This document shows positions 25,780-34,565 of a stretch of DNA of 64,000 nucleotides, piece after piece. Position 1 is the stretch's first letter, and every line of letters begins with the position of its first letter. The notes under the pieces were generated by a model. That model had not been told where the DNA came from. It saw nothing but the letters and a program-made list of their open reading frames with translations, and ran no database searches. This DNA is from Curtobacterium sp. MCJR17_055 (GTDB taxonomy: Bacteria; Actinomycetota; Actinomycetes; Actinomycetales; Microbacteriaceae), in contig NZ_QKLF01000004.1 of assembly GCF_003224335.1 (NCBI RefSeq), forward strand, positions 186,001 through 250,000, written 5' to 3'. A program made the position numbers and the translations under genes.

Positions 25780-26925
25780 ATGACCGGAACGCGCCCGGCA
25801 CCCCACACCGGGGTGCCGGGCGCGCCGTCGTCCGGGCGCCTGGTGGGTGTCGACGTCGCTCGTGCGGTAGCACTGCTCGGCATGATCGCGGCGCACGTCG
25901 GCGACGTGGCCGAGCAGGTCAACTGGGCCGACCCGGCGAGTTGGAGCGCCGTGGTGAACGGTCGCTCGGCGGCGCTGTTCGCCGTCCTCGCCGGGGTGTC
26001 GATCGGACTCGTCAGCGGCCGGGAGGCGCCTCCCGGCCCGCCGACGATCGGACGGATCCGGGCCCGCCTGGCGCTCCGGGCCGTGGTCGTGGTCGCCGTC
26101 GGGCTGCTGCTCATGACGCTCGGCACGCCGGTCTACGTGGTCCTGCCGACGTACGGCGCGCTGTTCCTGCTCGCGCTGCCCGTCCTCCGCTGGCGGCCGT
26201 GGGCGTTGCTCGTGCTCGCCGCGGCGTGTGCGCTCGCGTCCGCACCGGTCGTGATCGCGGTCCTGCCCGTGTACGCGGATGCCGGGATGGCCGGGGTGCA
26301 GCTCGGACTCGTCTACCCGGTGGTCACGTTCGCTGCGTACGTGTTCGTCGGCCTCGCCGTCGCGCGCACCCGCTCACGAGCGGACGGGACCGACACGGTG
26401 CGACACGTCGTGCTCCTCCTGGCGGCCGCCGGGGTCGCCGTTGCCGCGTACGTCGTCGGTGCTGTGGCCGCGCCCGTGCCCGCGGACACCACCGGTGCGT
26501 TCCCGGGGGTGCCCTTCGTGCCGGCTGGCTCGGACACCGGGCAGGCGGTCGCGCAGGTGTTCCTGTCCCCGCGGGACCACTCGTCGTCGATCGTCGACGT
26601 CGTCGGCACGGCCGCGGTCGCCGTCGCCGTGATCGCCCTGTGCCGCCTCGTGTTCGACGGACACGGTCCGGTCCTCGCGCGGGTCGCGTTCCCGCTGGCC
26701 GCCGTCGGGTCGATGCCGCTCAGCGTCTACGCGCTGCACCTCGTCGTCATCGCGGCGTGGCCGGAGCTGCCGCACGGGCCGACGACCTGGTGGGCGTTCA
26801 CCGTCGGGGCCGTGCTGTTCGCGATGGCCTGGCGGAGCTTCCTCGGCCGCGGACCGCTCGAACGGCTGACCGCAGCCGTCGCGTCGGTGGTGCCCCTCCG
26901 CCCCGCTACTGCAGCGCTGCGGTGA
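25780..26925 (+). CDS. DUF418/HGSNAT-like polytopic membrane protein
   Basis: A 381-aa protein of about ten helices. It opens with a conserved RLVGVDVARAVALLGMIAAHV segment typical of the heparan-alpha-glucosaminide N-acetyltransferase/DUF418 superfamily, whose members move acyl groups across or within membranes. FPLAAVGSMPLSVYALHL is the matching late motif. The acceptor is unknown. It begins 2 bp after the FprA-like stop, so it joins that transcript, and its 3' end overlaps the convergent cls gene by 20 bp. Confidence 0.82.
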   Translation: MTGTRPAPHTGVPGAPSSGRLVGVDVARAVALLGMIAAHVGDVAEQVNWADPASWSAVVNGRSAALFAVLAGVSIGLVSGREAPPGPPTIGRIRARLALRAVVVVAVGLLLMTLGTPVYVVLPTYGALFLLALPVLRWRPWALLVLAAACALASAPVVIAVLPVYADAGMAGVQLGLVYPVVTFAAYVFVGLAVARTRSRADGTDTVRHVVLLLAAAGVAVAAYVVGAVAAPVPADTTGAFPGVPFVPAGSDTGQAVAQVFLSPRDHSSSIVDVVGTAAVAVAVIALCRLVFDGHGPVLARVAFPLAAVGSMPLSVYALHLVVIAAWPELPHGPTTWWAFTVGAVLFAMAWRSFLGRGPLERLTAAVASVVPLRPATAALR

Positions 26926-28366
26926 GCCGTGCGATGTTGTCGAAGACCCGTGACCGGCGGGGCCGCGCGAGCCACTCGTCGAGCGTGAGCTCGCGGCTCG
27001 CCGCACGGTAGTCGTCCTGCACCCCGCGCAGGGCCTGGACGAACGTGCGGCCGCGCACCATGACGGAGATCTCGAGGTTCAGCGTGAAGGAGCGCATGTC
27101 CATGTTGCTCGACCCGATCACGGCGACGTCGTCGTCGATCGTGAAGTGCTTCGCGTGCAGCACCGTCGGCGCGCGGTACAGCCAGATCCGCACGCCCGCA
27201 CGCAGCAGGCCCTCGTAGTAGGAGCGCTGGGCGTGCCAGGTCATGGCGTGGTCGCCGATCTCCCCGACGAACAGCTCGACCTGCACCCCGCGCTGGGCCG
27301 TCGTCGTGATGGCGTAGAGCATCGAGTCGTCCGGCACGAAGTACGGCGACGTGATCGTCACCCGCTCCTGCGCCGAGTACAGCAGTGCGTTGAAGAGGCG
27401 GAGGTTGTTCTCGCCGTCGAACCCGGGACCGGACGGGACGACCTGGCAGTCCAGGGCGTCCGCGCGGTCGGCACGGTGCACGGGATCGCTCTCGCGCAGC
27501 AGGAGTTCGTCGGTCTCGCTGTACCAGTCCGTGACGAACAGCGCGTTGATGCCGGCGACGACCGGACCCTCGAAGCGGGCAAACAGGTCGCGCCAGCGCA
27601 GGCCACGGTCGATGTTCGCCTTGAGGTCGTACGACCGGTCGATGAGGTTCTGGGATCCCGTGAACGCCACCGAACCGTCGACGACCAGGATCTTGCGGTG
27701 GTTGCGGAGGTCGGGACGCTGGAACTTCCCCTGCAACGGCTGCAGCGGCAGCATCAGGTTCCACTCGATGCCGGCCGCGTCGAGGAACGCGAGCGTCTCC
27801 TTGAAGTGCGGGTAGCTCTTGCTCGCCCAGTGGTCCATGAGGAACCGGACGGTCACGCCGCGAGCCCGCGCCCGCGCCAGGGACTCGAAGAACGGCCGTG
27901 TGGTGGGGTCGAGCGAGGCGATGTAGAACTCGACGTGCACGAACCGTCGCGCGTCGTCCACGGCGTTGGTCATCTCGGCGAACGCGTCGTCGTAGTGCGG
28001 GTACAGCTCCGCCTGGTTGCCGCCGACCAGCGGCATCGCCCCGAGCTGACGGTTCAGGCGGGTGATGCTCTCGAGCCACGCCGGCCAGGGGTGGTCGCGG
28101 CGGACGCGCTCGATGCCCTCGGTCTGCTCGAGGATGTAGCGGTTGATCTCGGTCTGCTTCTCCCGACGGGACCGGGGCAACTTCGTCGACCCGAGGACGA
28201 GGAACAGGATGAACCCGATGTACGGGATCAGGAAGATGGCGAGCAACCAGGCGGTCGCGGTCTGCGGCTTGCGGTCGATCGGGACGTAGACGAGCGAGAA
28301 CGCCCGGACCGCCAGGTCCAACAGGATGAGGACGACGACGAGTGCGACGACGAGCCAGTGCTCCAC
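26906..28366 (-). CDS. cls: Cardiolipin synthase, phospholipase D family
   Basis: Membrane enzyme that condenses two phosphatidylglycerols to cardiolipin. The 486-aa protein has two N-terminal helices (a PLDc_N module within residues 1-65) and two HKD motifs: RNHRKILVVDGSVAFTGSQN and LHAKHFTIDDDVAVIGSSNM. The GTG start is not preceded by a -10 box, and yajQ lies 28 bp upstream on the same strand, so the two probably share a transcript. Confidence 0.93.
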   Translation of the reverse strand: MEHWLVVALVVVLILLDLAVRAFSLVYVPIDRKPQTATAWLLAIFLIPYIGFILFLVLGSTKLPRSRREKQTEINRYILEQTEGIERVRRDHPWPAWLESITRLNRQLGAMPLVGGNQAELYPHYDDAFAEMTNAVDDARRFVHVEFYIASLDPTTRPFFESLARARARGVTVRFLMDHWASKSYPHFKETLAFLDAAGIEWNLMLPLQPLQGKFQRPDLRNHRKILVVDGSVAFTGSQNLIDRSYDLKANIDRGLRWRDLFARFEGPVVAGINALFVTDWYSETDELLLRESDPVHRADRADALDCQVVPSGPGFDGENNLRLFNALLYSAQERVTITSPYFVPDDSMLYAITTTAQRGVQVELFVGEIGDHAMTWHAQRSYYEGLLRAGVRIWLYRAPTVLHAKHFTIDDDVAVIGSSNMDMRSFTLNLEISVMVRGRTFVQALRGVQDDYRAASRELTLDEWLARPRRSRVFDNIARLTAALQ

Positions 28367-28394
28367 GGTGTCGGGTGCGGGGAGGAGCGGGCGG

Positions 28395-28883
28395 TCAGCG
28401 GAAGTTGATGAACTGGAGCGGCACGTCGAAGTCTTCGCCCTTGAGCAGCTGGATCGTCTGCTGGAGGTCGTCGCGGCTCTTCGAGGACACGCGGAGCTCG
28501 TCGCCCTGCACCTGGCTCTTCACGCTCTTCGGCGCCTCTGCCCGGATGAAGGCGCCGATCTTCTTGGCGACGTCCTGCTCGATGCCGTTCTTGAACGACA
28601 CGTCGATGCGGAACTCCTTGCCGGACGGGTACGGGTCACCCGCGTCGAGGCTCTTCAGGCTGATGCCGCGCTTGATCGCCTTCGTCTGGAGCACGTCGAG
28701 GACGGCCAGGGCACGCTCCTCGGTCGAGGCCTTGATGAGCACGTCCTCGCCGCTGAACGCGACCGATGCACCAACGCCCTTGAAGTCGTAGCGTTGCTCG
28801 ATCTCCTTCGCCGCCTGGTTGAGGGCGTTCTCCGCCTCCATCTTGTCGACCTTGCTGACCACGTCGAAGGAGCTGTCTGCCAT
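28395..28883 (-). CDS. YajQ-family cyclic-di-GMP/nucleotide-binding protein
   Basis: A 162-aa cytosolic protein of two ferredoxin-like domains. It starts [20 protein letters not shown] and carries the family segment [16 protein letters not shown]. Homologues bind nucleotides, including c-di-GMP in some proteobacteria; the role in actinobacteria is unclear. A -10-like TAGGCT lies 7 nt before the ATG on the minus strand. The frame remains open far upstream, through the tRNA-Tyr, but that extension is not coding. Confidence 0.9.
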   Translation of the reverse strand: MADSSFDVVSKVDKMEAENALNQAAKEIEQRYDFKGVGASVAFSGEDVLIKASTEERALAVLDVLQTKAIKRGISLKSLDAGDPYPSGKEFRIDVSFKNGIEQDVAKKIGAFIRAEAPKSVKSQVQGDELRVSSKSRDDLQQTIQLLKGEDFDVPLQFINFR

Positions 28884-29094
28884 GCCCGACAGCCTATCCG
28901 GCAGCACGACGCCGCGTTCCTCCGGGCCGCACGGCTGTGGAGAACGCCGGTCCGGTCCGGGACGGGCCGCCTGGAGGCCCGGTCCGCCCCGTCTCGCGGC
29001 TGCGGCGGCGACCGTGGTCGCGAGCACCGCCGGACATCGGCTATGCTCTTCACCGCGCCTTCGGTCGGTGACGACACGGGCCGGGTGCGCACAT

Positions 29095-29177
29095 GGCGAG
29101 TTACCCAAGCGGCCAAAGGGATCTGACTGTAAATCAGCCGGCGTATGCCTCCGGGGGTTCGAATCCCTCACTCGCCA
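29095..29177 (+). tRNA. tRNA-Tyr (GTA)
   Basis: An 83-nt class II tRNA with acceptor stem GGCGAGT/ACTCGCC, a long variable arm, anticodon GTA at 29129-29131, and T arm containing GGTTCGAATCC. The CCA end is not encoded. A -10-like TATGCT lies at 29042-29047. Confidence 0.95.
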
Positions 29178-29200
29178 CCGTCCAGCAGGAAGCTGGGAGC

Positions 29201-29226
29201 ACGGCCCCGTCTCCGGACGGGGCCGT
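29201..29226 (+). terminator. Hairpin terminator after tRNA-Tyr
   Basis: Perfect 11-bp stem (ACGGCCCCGTC and complement) with a TCCG loop closed by C-G, an optimal UNCG tetraloop, followed by TCGTGTT. Confidence 0.8.
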
Positions 29227-29379
29227 TCGTGTTCCCGCCCCCGATCGTGATCCCGGTGCCTCCCGTGTCCCCGGTGCCTCCCGTGTTCGCGGTGCCATCC
29301 GCGTTCCCGCGGCTCTGTTCGACGGCGGTCCGTCCGCGTCCCGGCGGGTCCGCGGGCGGCCTGGGGCAGGATCGAGGGC

Positions 29380-30213
29380 ATGACAGACGCCCAGATCGTC
29401 ACCGACGCCCCTGACGCCCTCGCCGACCTGGCCGAGTCGATCGCCCGCGAGGCCGCCGCGCTCGCCGTGCGTCGACGCGCGGAAGGTGTCGAGGTCGCCG
29501 ACCGCAAGTCGAGCATCGCCGACGTCGTCACCGCCGCCGACCGCGAGGTCGAGGCCCTGATCCGGCGACGCATCGCCGCGGCCCGGCCTGACGACGCCTT
29601 CCTCGGCGAGGAGTCCGGGGCCGCTGCCGGTGCGTCCGGTCTGACCTGGGTGGTCGACCCGATCGACGGCACGGTCAACTACCTGTACGGCAGCCCGGCC
29701 TACGCGGTGAGCATCGCGGTCGTGCGCGGTGTCCCCGACCCGGCACTGTGGGAACCGGTCGCCGGGGTCGTCATCGCGCCCGCGACCGGGCAGGTGTACC
29801 GCGCGGTGGCCGACGGCGAAGCGACCCTCGACGGGCGGCCCGTCGCGGTCGCCGCCCCGGCGTCCCTGGCGGAGACCCTCGTCGCGACCGGCTTCGGCTA
29901 CACCGCCGACCGGCGGTGGGAGCAGGCCGCGGTCCTCGCCGGGCTCATCACCGAGGTGCGGGACGTGCGCCGCGGGGGAGCGGCCGCGCTCGACTGCTGC
30001 GCGGTCGGGGTCGGGACGGTCGACGCCTACTACGAGCGGGGCATCAACCCGTGGGACATGGCGGCCGGCTCGATCGTCGCCGCTGCCGCGGGGGCCGTCG
30101 TCCGGACGTGGGAGGCCGGCGACACGCGGTCCTTCCTGTTCGCCGCGCCGAGCATCGCGGAGGACCTCGTCACCCTCGTCCGCACGCTCGAGGAGGACGT
30201 CCTCGGGGACTGA
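29380..30213 (+). CDS. Inositol monophosphatase family phosphatase
   Basis: A 277-aa Mg-dependent, Li-sensitive-type phosphatase. The metal motifs are [20 protein letters not shown], and the late [15 protein letters not shown]. Members act on inositol-1-phosphate, histidinol phosphate or FBP-like substrates; no sign selects among them here. CAGGAT ends 7 nt before the ATG, so a leaderless message is possible. It stands alone, with tRNA-Tyr upstream and the M23 peptidase downstream. Confidence 0.9.
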   Translation: MTDAQIVTDAPDALADLAESIAREAAALAVRRRAEGVEVADRKSSIADVVTAADREVEALIRRRIAAARPDDAFLGEESGAAAGASGLTWVVDPIDGTVNYLYGSPAYAVSIAVVRGVPDPALWEPVAGVVIAPATGQVYRAVADGEATLDGRPVAVAAPASLAETLVATGFGYTADRRWEQAAVLAGLITEVRDVRRGGAAALDCCAVGVGTVDAYYERGINPWDMAAGSIVAAAAGAVVRTWEAGDTRSFLFAAPSIAEDLVTLVRTLEEDVLGD

Positions 30214-30281
30214 GCGACGCCACCCGCTCTGGGGGTCCTGCACGGACGACCACACGACTGGCGGGGAGCACCGACCTTTGC

Positions 30282-30357
30282 TAGCGTTCTGGAGTCCCGT
30301 TACCTGCTCGTTACCGACGAGCGCCCGTGCCTCGAACTCAGGATCGCTACCGAACAC
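30282..30357 (+). promoter_or_regulatory. Promoter and short leader of the M23 peptidase gene
   Basis: A -10-like TAGCGT (30282-30287) is followed by a leader with two CGTTACC copies and a small hairpin (GCTCG and CGAGC around TTACCGA). It is too short for the c-di-AMP riboswitch that often precedes peptidoglycan hydrolase genes in actinobacteria. Confidence 0.45.
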
Positions 30358-31671
30358 ATGCTCGACTCCTCGCAGACGCCCACGACCATCGACCGCGACG
30401 CCTCCCAGGCGACGCCGTCCGTGCACCTGACGAGACGAGCTCGGATCGAAGCCGAACGCGCTGCCGCCAAGCCGAGCCGTCGTCGGGACGATGCCGTCCG
30501 TCCCGCAGCGACCGCGTCGAACGGGTCGACCTCGCAGGACTCCGGCCCGGTGACCCCGCCGGCTCCCTCGTCCCCGGTGCTCCCCGCCTCGAGTGCTGCG
30601 CCCCGAACCCCGCCGGCCCCGGCGTCCCCGGTGGTCGCTCCGCTGGCGGAGGCCGCCCCGGCGTCCCGTCGTGCCGCCACGGCTCCCCGCGGCGCCGCGT
30701 CCGACCGCCCCACGTCCTCGGAGCGGTCCGCCGCCCGGGAGCGCGGCGTCGGCGCGCAGCGTGCCTCCGGAGCGAAGCGTGCCGGACGCCCCGTCGGTCC
30801 GGAGCGCGGCACGAGCACGACGGCGCGTGCCACGGGTCGGACGACGCCCGCCGCCGGTGCCCGCGTCGACCGTGCCACCCGGCACATCGCCCGCTCCACC
30901 GCGGCGACCCCGCGTCCGGGCCACGGCGCCTCGTTCCGCCGGACGGCCTCGGGCGTCACGGTCGTCGGTGCACTCCTGTTCACCGCGGGGCTCGTCGTGT
31001 CGACCTCGCTCCCCGCGCAGGCGCTCTACGTGCCGCAGCCCGGCGCCGCGACCGTCCGTGCCTCCGTGCAGGAGGTCCAGTCGCTCTCCGTCGGCGACGC
31101 CGTCGAGGGCTCGGTCGACCGCGACGCCTACACGGTCTCGCAGGTGCAGCGCGTCGTCCGCCCGAAGCCCGGCGTGGCCACGAGCGGGGTCGCCGGTGCA
31201 GCGGGGGTGGCCACCGCTCCCGGCACGAGCGTCGCCGGGGACACGTCGGGCGCCATCCGCTGGCCGTTCCCGACGGCCGTGCCGATCTCCTCCGGCTTCG
31301 GCGGTCGCCAGGTCGCCGGGTGCTCGTTCTGCTCGACCTTCCACCAGGGCGTCGACTTCGCTCCCGGGGCCGGTACGCCGATCGGCGTCGTCGCGGACGG
31401 CACCGTCATCAAGGTCCAGGCGAACGACGGTGCGTTCGGCAACGACGTGTGGGTCGAGCACGACGTCGCCGGCAAGAAGTTCGTCAGCGTCTACGGACAC
31501 ATGCTCGACAACTCGTTCGAGGTCGTCCAGGGCCAGCAGGTGAAGGTCGGGGACATCCTCGGTCTCGTCGGCAGCACGGGCAACTCGACGGGCCCGCACC
31601 TGCACCTCGAGATCCGCATCGACGGCGTCCCCGTGGACCCGCTGGCGTGGCTCGAGGCCAACGCGGAGTAG
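30358..31671 (+). CDS. M23-family peptidoglycan endopeptidase, membrane-anchored
   Basis: A 437-aa exported cell-wall hydrolase or its LytM-like relative. Residues 1-195 are a long, disordered, Arg/Ala/Pro-rich cytosolic tail; one hydrophobic segment at about 200-220 (TVVGALLFTAGLVVSTSLPA) is a signal anchor. The C-terminal M23 domain has the Zn ligands HQGVDFAPG, YGHM, and HLHLEI. The full metal set suggests an active enzyme. The basic cytosolic tail is unusually long and could bind DNA or a divisome partner, but that is speculative. Confidence 0.9.
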   Translation: MLDSSQTPTTIDRDASQATPSVHLTRRARIEAERAAAKPSRRRDDAVRPAATASNGSTSQDSGPVTPPAPSSPVLPASSAAPRTPPAPASPVVAPLAEAAPASRRAATAPRGAASDRPTSSERSAARERGVGAQRASGAKRAGRPVGPERGTSTTARATGRTTPAAGARVDRATRHIARSTAATPRPGHGASFRRTASGVTVVGALLFTAGLVVSTSLPAQALYVPQPGAATVRASVQEVQSLSVGDAVEGSVDRDAYTVSQVQRVVRPKPGVATSGVAGAAGVATAPGTSVAGDTSGAIRWPFPTAVPISSGFGGRQVAGCSFCSTFHQGVDFAPGAGTPIGVVADGTVIKVQANDGAFGNDVWVEHDVAGKKFVSVYGHMLDNSFEVVQGQQVKVGDILGLVGSTGNSTGPHLHLEIRIDGVPVDPLAWLEANAE

Positions 31672-31776
31672 TCCGCACGGATGCCGTCCGCACGCACGAC
31701 GTGCACGCGGTCGGTATCCACGAGGACGGCGCGCCCGGGCGTCACGGTCGGTTCCAGACCAGCGCCGGGGGTCTGC

Positions 31777-31782
31777 TATCCT
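31777..31782 (+). promoter_or_regulatory. -10 element for the tRNA-Thr/tRNA-Met pair
   Basis: TATCCT lies 24 bp before the tRNA-Thr. A weak TTCCAG lies 19 bp further upstream as a possible -35. The two tRNAs are 49 bp apart with a single terminator after the second, suggesting one transcript. Confidence 0.5.
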
Positions 31783-31806
31783 CGTGTGGTGCCGCTCGCG
31801 GTACTC

Positions 31807-31878
<72 letters not shown>

Positions 31879-31927
31879 CCGACTCGCAGTGTGATCACTC
31901 CCGCAGTGCTGATCACCGCGGATCCCT

Positions 31928-32004
31928 GGCGGGGTAGCTCAGTTGGTTAGAGCACACGGCTCATAATCGTGGTGTCGCGGGTTCAAGTCCCGCCCTCGCT
32001 ACCA
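31928..32004 (+). tRNA. tRNA-Met (CAT), elongator, with encoded CCA
   Basis: Acceptor GGCGGGG pairs with CCTCGCT using two G-T wobbles, followed by A and an encoded CCA at 32002-32004. The anticodon loop is CTCATAA. The fully paired first position and the stem lacking three G-C pairs argue for the elongator and not the initiator tRNA. Confidence 0.93.
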
Positions 32005-32051
32005 GTGGTACCGGCACGGTCGGTACCGTGCAGAACGATCGCAACGACGGG

Positions 32052-32077
32052 AAGCCCGGCGCACCAGCGCCGGGCTT
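32052..32077 (+). terminator. Hairpin terminator after the tRNA pair
   Basis: Perfect 11-bp stem AAGCCCGGCGC with its complement around an ACCA loop, followed by TCGTCG. It also faces the end of the convergent minus-strand gene. Confidence 0.82.
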
Positions 32078-32125
32078 TCGTCGTCGCCGGCTGTCCGACC
32101 CCAGGTCGCGCCGGCGCGTCGCCGC

Positions 32126-32539
32126 TCAGTGGTCGCGGTCCGCGATGCCGGAGGTGTCCAGCCGGTCCGTCCGGTGCACCAGGACCCCGCCGTCGTGCAG
32201 GCTCGCCTCGACCAGAGCGGCCGTCCGGTGCCAGGCTGCGTGGCGACGCCGGGCGCCGATCGGTCCGCCGGCCACCGCGGCGCCGTGGTCGGCGTGCCGC
32301 AGTGTCAGCACGGCGTGCCCCGGGGTCGACGACAGCGCGAGCTCGTACCGGCGGTACTGCCGCGCGGGGTGCACGAGGGCGCCGAGGAGCGCGGTGAGGA
32401 CACGGTCGCCGCTCGACACGACGAGTCGGTCGTCCCCGTGGGTGACGCGATGGCCGTCGGCGCGCAGGGCCGTCCCGACGAGTTCGACGGCGGTGCCCCG
32501 GTCGTCCTCGCGCACCGCGTACTCGGTCGTCGTCTCCAT
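32126..32539 (-). CDS. Hypothetical protein
   Basis: A 137-aa soluble-looking protein, start METTTEYAVREDDRG, with an alternating strand-helix pattern (RDHRVTHGDDRLVVSS-like region and YELALSSTPGHAVLTLRHA) but no recognised domain. GGGAG lies about 7 nt before the ATG. It is convergent with the tRNA pair. Composition matches its neighbours, so there is no hint of recent transfer. Confidence 0.6.
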   Translation of the reverse strand: METTTEYAVREDDRGTAVELVGTALRADGHRVTHGDDRLVVSSGDRVLTALLGALVHPARQYRRYELALSSTPGHAVLTLRHADHGAAVAGGPIGARRRHAAWHRTAALVEASLHDGGVLVHRTDRLDTSGIADRDH

Positions 32540-32646
32540 GGCCACTCCCGCCGGACCCGCCCGGCCGCCCCCCGACCGGTGTCGCCAGCATAACCGATGC
32601 AAACTCATCTAAGCCCCGTGACCGAGCGGCTCGGTAGACTGCCGTG

Positions 32647-33096
32647 GTGTCAGTGAACCCCGAGCTCGTCGGCAGGACGTTCCCGCCGGCCCCGCCGTAC
32701 CTGGTCGGTCGTGAGAAGGTGCGTGAGTTCTCCCGTGCCGTCTTCGCGACGAACCCGATCCACTCCGACCCCGAGGCGGCCCGTGCTGCGGGTCACGGCG
32801 ACGTGGTCGCGCCGGCGACCTTCGCGGTCGTCGTGCAGGAAGCCACGCTCGCACAGCTCCTCGCCGAGCCGGACGGTGGCATCGACTTCTCCCGTGTCGT
32901 GCACGGTGCGCAGGAGTTCGCCTACGAGCGTCCGATCGTCGCCGGGGACGAGCTCACCGCCACACTGCGGGTGACGAGCGTGAAGACCCTCGGCGGCAAC
33001 GCCATGGTCACCGCCGAGTCCGCGGTCGTCGACGCGGACAGCGCGCCCGTCGTCACCGCCACGTCCACCCTGGTCGTCCGAGGAGATGACGCATGA
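32647..33096 (+). CDS. MaoC-like hydratase/dehydratase, FAS1-DH N-type
   Basis: A 149-aa hot-dog-fold protein like HadA/HadC, the noncatalytic or substrate-binding partner of a heterodimeric (3R)-hydroxyacyl dehydratase. Segments VREFSRAVFATNPIHSD and FERPIVAGDEL-like FAYERPIVAGDELT fit the family. Three in-frame GTGs (32644, 32647, 32653) are possible; TAGACT ends 6 nt before 32647, which selects that start if the mRNA is leaderless. Its stop overlaps the next ATG. In M. tuberculosis hadABC holds the same place ahead of tRNA-Trp-secE. Confidence 0.87.
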   Translation: MSVNPELVGRTFPPAPPYLVGREKVREFSRAVFATNPIHSDPEAARAAGHGDVVAPATFAVVVQEATLAQLLAEPDGGIDFSRVVHGAQEFAYERPIVAGDELTATLRVTSVKTLGGNAMVTAESAVVDADSAPVVTATSTLVVRGDDA

Positions 33097-33515
33097 CCGA
33101 CACCACGTCCGGGCTCGAGGTCGGTGCGGTCGTCGCCGAGCGGCAGGTCCACCTCACCCGCGACTCGCTCGTCCGCTACGCCGGGGCCTCGGGGGACTTC
33201 AACCCCATCCACTACCGGGACGACGTCGCGGCGGAGGTCGGCCTCCCCGGTGTCCTGGCGCACGGCATGCTGACCATGGGCCTCGCGGTCCAGCCGGTGT
33301 CCGAGTGGCTCGGCGACCGCGGCTGGGTCGCCTCCTACGGCGTCCGTTTCACCCGCCCCGTCGTCGTCGACCCGCGGGACGGTGCCGACGTCGGCGTCGT
33401 CGCGAAGGTCGGCACGCTCGACGAGCAGGGCCGCCCCCGCCGCATCGACCTCACCGTGACCGCCGCCGGGCAGACCGTGCTCGGCAAGGCACAGGTCACG
33501 GTGGCGTTCCACTGA
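33093..33515 (+). CDS. MaoC-like (R)-specific enoyl hydratase/dehydratase
   Basis: A 140-aa catalytic hot-dog protein like HadB. The hydratase-2 motif is YAGASGDFNPIHYRDD, containing the Asp and His catalytic residues, followed by LAHGMLTMGLAV. It starts 4 bp inside the upstream gene and probably forms a heterodimer with it. In organisms without mycolic acids such pairs may act in general lipid metabolism; which substrate is used here is unknown. Confidence 0.9.
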   Translation: MTDTTSGLEVGAVVAERQVHLTRDSLVRYAGASGDFNPIHYRDDVAAEVGLPGVLAHGMLTMGLAVQPVSEWLGDRGWVASYGVRFTRPVVVDPRDGADVGVVAKVGTLDEQGRPRRIDLTVTAAGQTVLGKAQVTVAFH

Positions 33516-33517
33516 CC

Positions 33518-34546
33518 GTGGCGGAGACGACGCTCGCCGAGCTCACCACCCTGCGCGTCGGCGGTCCTGCCGGCCGCCTGCTCGTCGCCGAGACCACCGA
33601 GGACCTCGTCGCGCACGTGGTCGACGCCTGGTCGGACGACGACTGGCTCGTGGTCGGCGGCGGCAGCAACCTGCTCGTGGCCGACGGGGGCTTCCCCGGG
33701 ACCGTCGTGGTGGTCCGCACGCGGGGCATCACGCACGAGGCGGACGAGGACGGCGTCACCGTGCGCGTGGCGGCGGGGGAGCCGTGGGACGAGTTCGTCG
33801 CCACCACCGTGGCGCGCGGGTGGACCGGACTGGAGGCCCTGAGCGGCATCCCGGGCACGGTCGGCGCGTCCCCCGTGCAGAACATCGGCGCCTACGGGGT
33901 CGAGCTGTCCGACGTGCTCACCGCGGTCGAGTTCCTCGACGCCGAGACCGGCGAGCGGTCCTGGGTCCCGGCGGCCGAGCTCGCGCTCGGCTACCGCACG
34001 AGCACGCTCAAGCACGGACGGCGCGGCGCCGTCCTGACGGTCGAGTTCCGGCTCGGGACCGCGACCGCGGACGGTGTGCCGGTGCGCTACGCGCAGCTCG
34101 CCGGGTCGCTCGGTGTCGAGCTCGGCACCCGCGTCGCGCCGGCCGACGTCCGGGCCGAGGTCCTCCGTCTGCGCTCGTCGAAGGGCATGGTCCTCGACGA
34201 CGCCGACCCGGACACCTGGAGCGCCGGGTCGTTCTTCACGAACCCGATCGTCTCGCGGGGCTTCGCCGAGACCATGCCGCTCGACGCACCGCGGTGGCCC
34301 GCCGGGGACGACGTGAAGCTCAGTGCCGCGTGGCTCATCGAACACGCCGGCGTGCACCGCGGCTACGGCGTGCCGGGCTCCTCCGCGGCGATCTCCACGA
34401 AGCACACGCTCGCCCTGACGAACCGCGGGGGAGCGACGGCTGCCCAGGTCGCCGAGCTCGCCCGCTACGTGCAGGTGACCGTGGCGAACCGCTTCGGCGT
34501 CACCCTGGTGCCGGAGCCGGTCGTCGTCGGGGACCTGCTCGACTGA
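33518..34546 (+). CDS. murB: UDP-N-acetylenolpyruvoylglucosamine reductase
   Basis: FAD enzyme making UDP-N-acetylmuramic acid for peptidoglycan. FAD-binding GGGSNLLVAD, GIPGTVGASPVQNIGAYG, the proton-donor Ser in WSAGSFFTNPIV, and the catalytic Glu in TLVPEPVVVG are all present in 342 aa. The GTG start lies 2 bp after the dehydratase stop, so it is the third gene of that unit. Confidence 0.96.
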   Translation: MAETTLAELTTLRVGGPAGRLLVAETTEDLVAHVVDAWSDDDWLVVGGGSNLLVADGGFPGTVVVVRTRGITHEADEDGVTVRVAAGEPWDEFVATTVARGWTGLEALSGIPGTVGASPVQNIGAYGVELSDVLTAVEFLDAETGERSWVPAAELALGYRTSTLKHGRRGAVLTVEFRLGTATADGVPVRYAQLAGSLGVELGTRVAPADVRAEVLRLRSSKGMVLDDADPDTWSAGSFFTNPIVSRGFAETMPLDAPRWPAGDDVKLSAAWLIEHAGVHRGYGVPGSSAAISTKHTLALTNRGGATAAQVAELARYVQVTVANRFGVTLVPEPVVVGDLLD

Positions 34547-34565
34547 ACGAGCGCGTCCCCGACGG

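Noticed and set aside
28395-29678. Long minus-strand frame running through YajQ and across tRNA-Tyr
   Set aside because: The YajQ start at 28883 has a proper -10 box and family start; the extension is basic and repetitive, and crosses a tRNA gene on the other strand.
30282-30357. A c-di-AMP (ydaO) riboswitch before the M23 peptidase
   Set aside because: The predicted leader is too short for this class and lacks its conserved core.
29134-31605. 823-codon open frame on the minus strand
   Set aside because: Lies antisense to tRNA-Tyr, an inositol-phosphatase gene and the M23 peptidase; its translation is low-complexity with no domain. Typical high-GC shadow.
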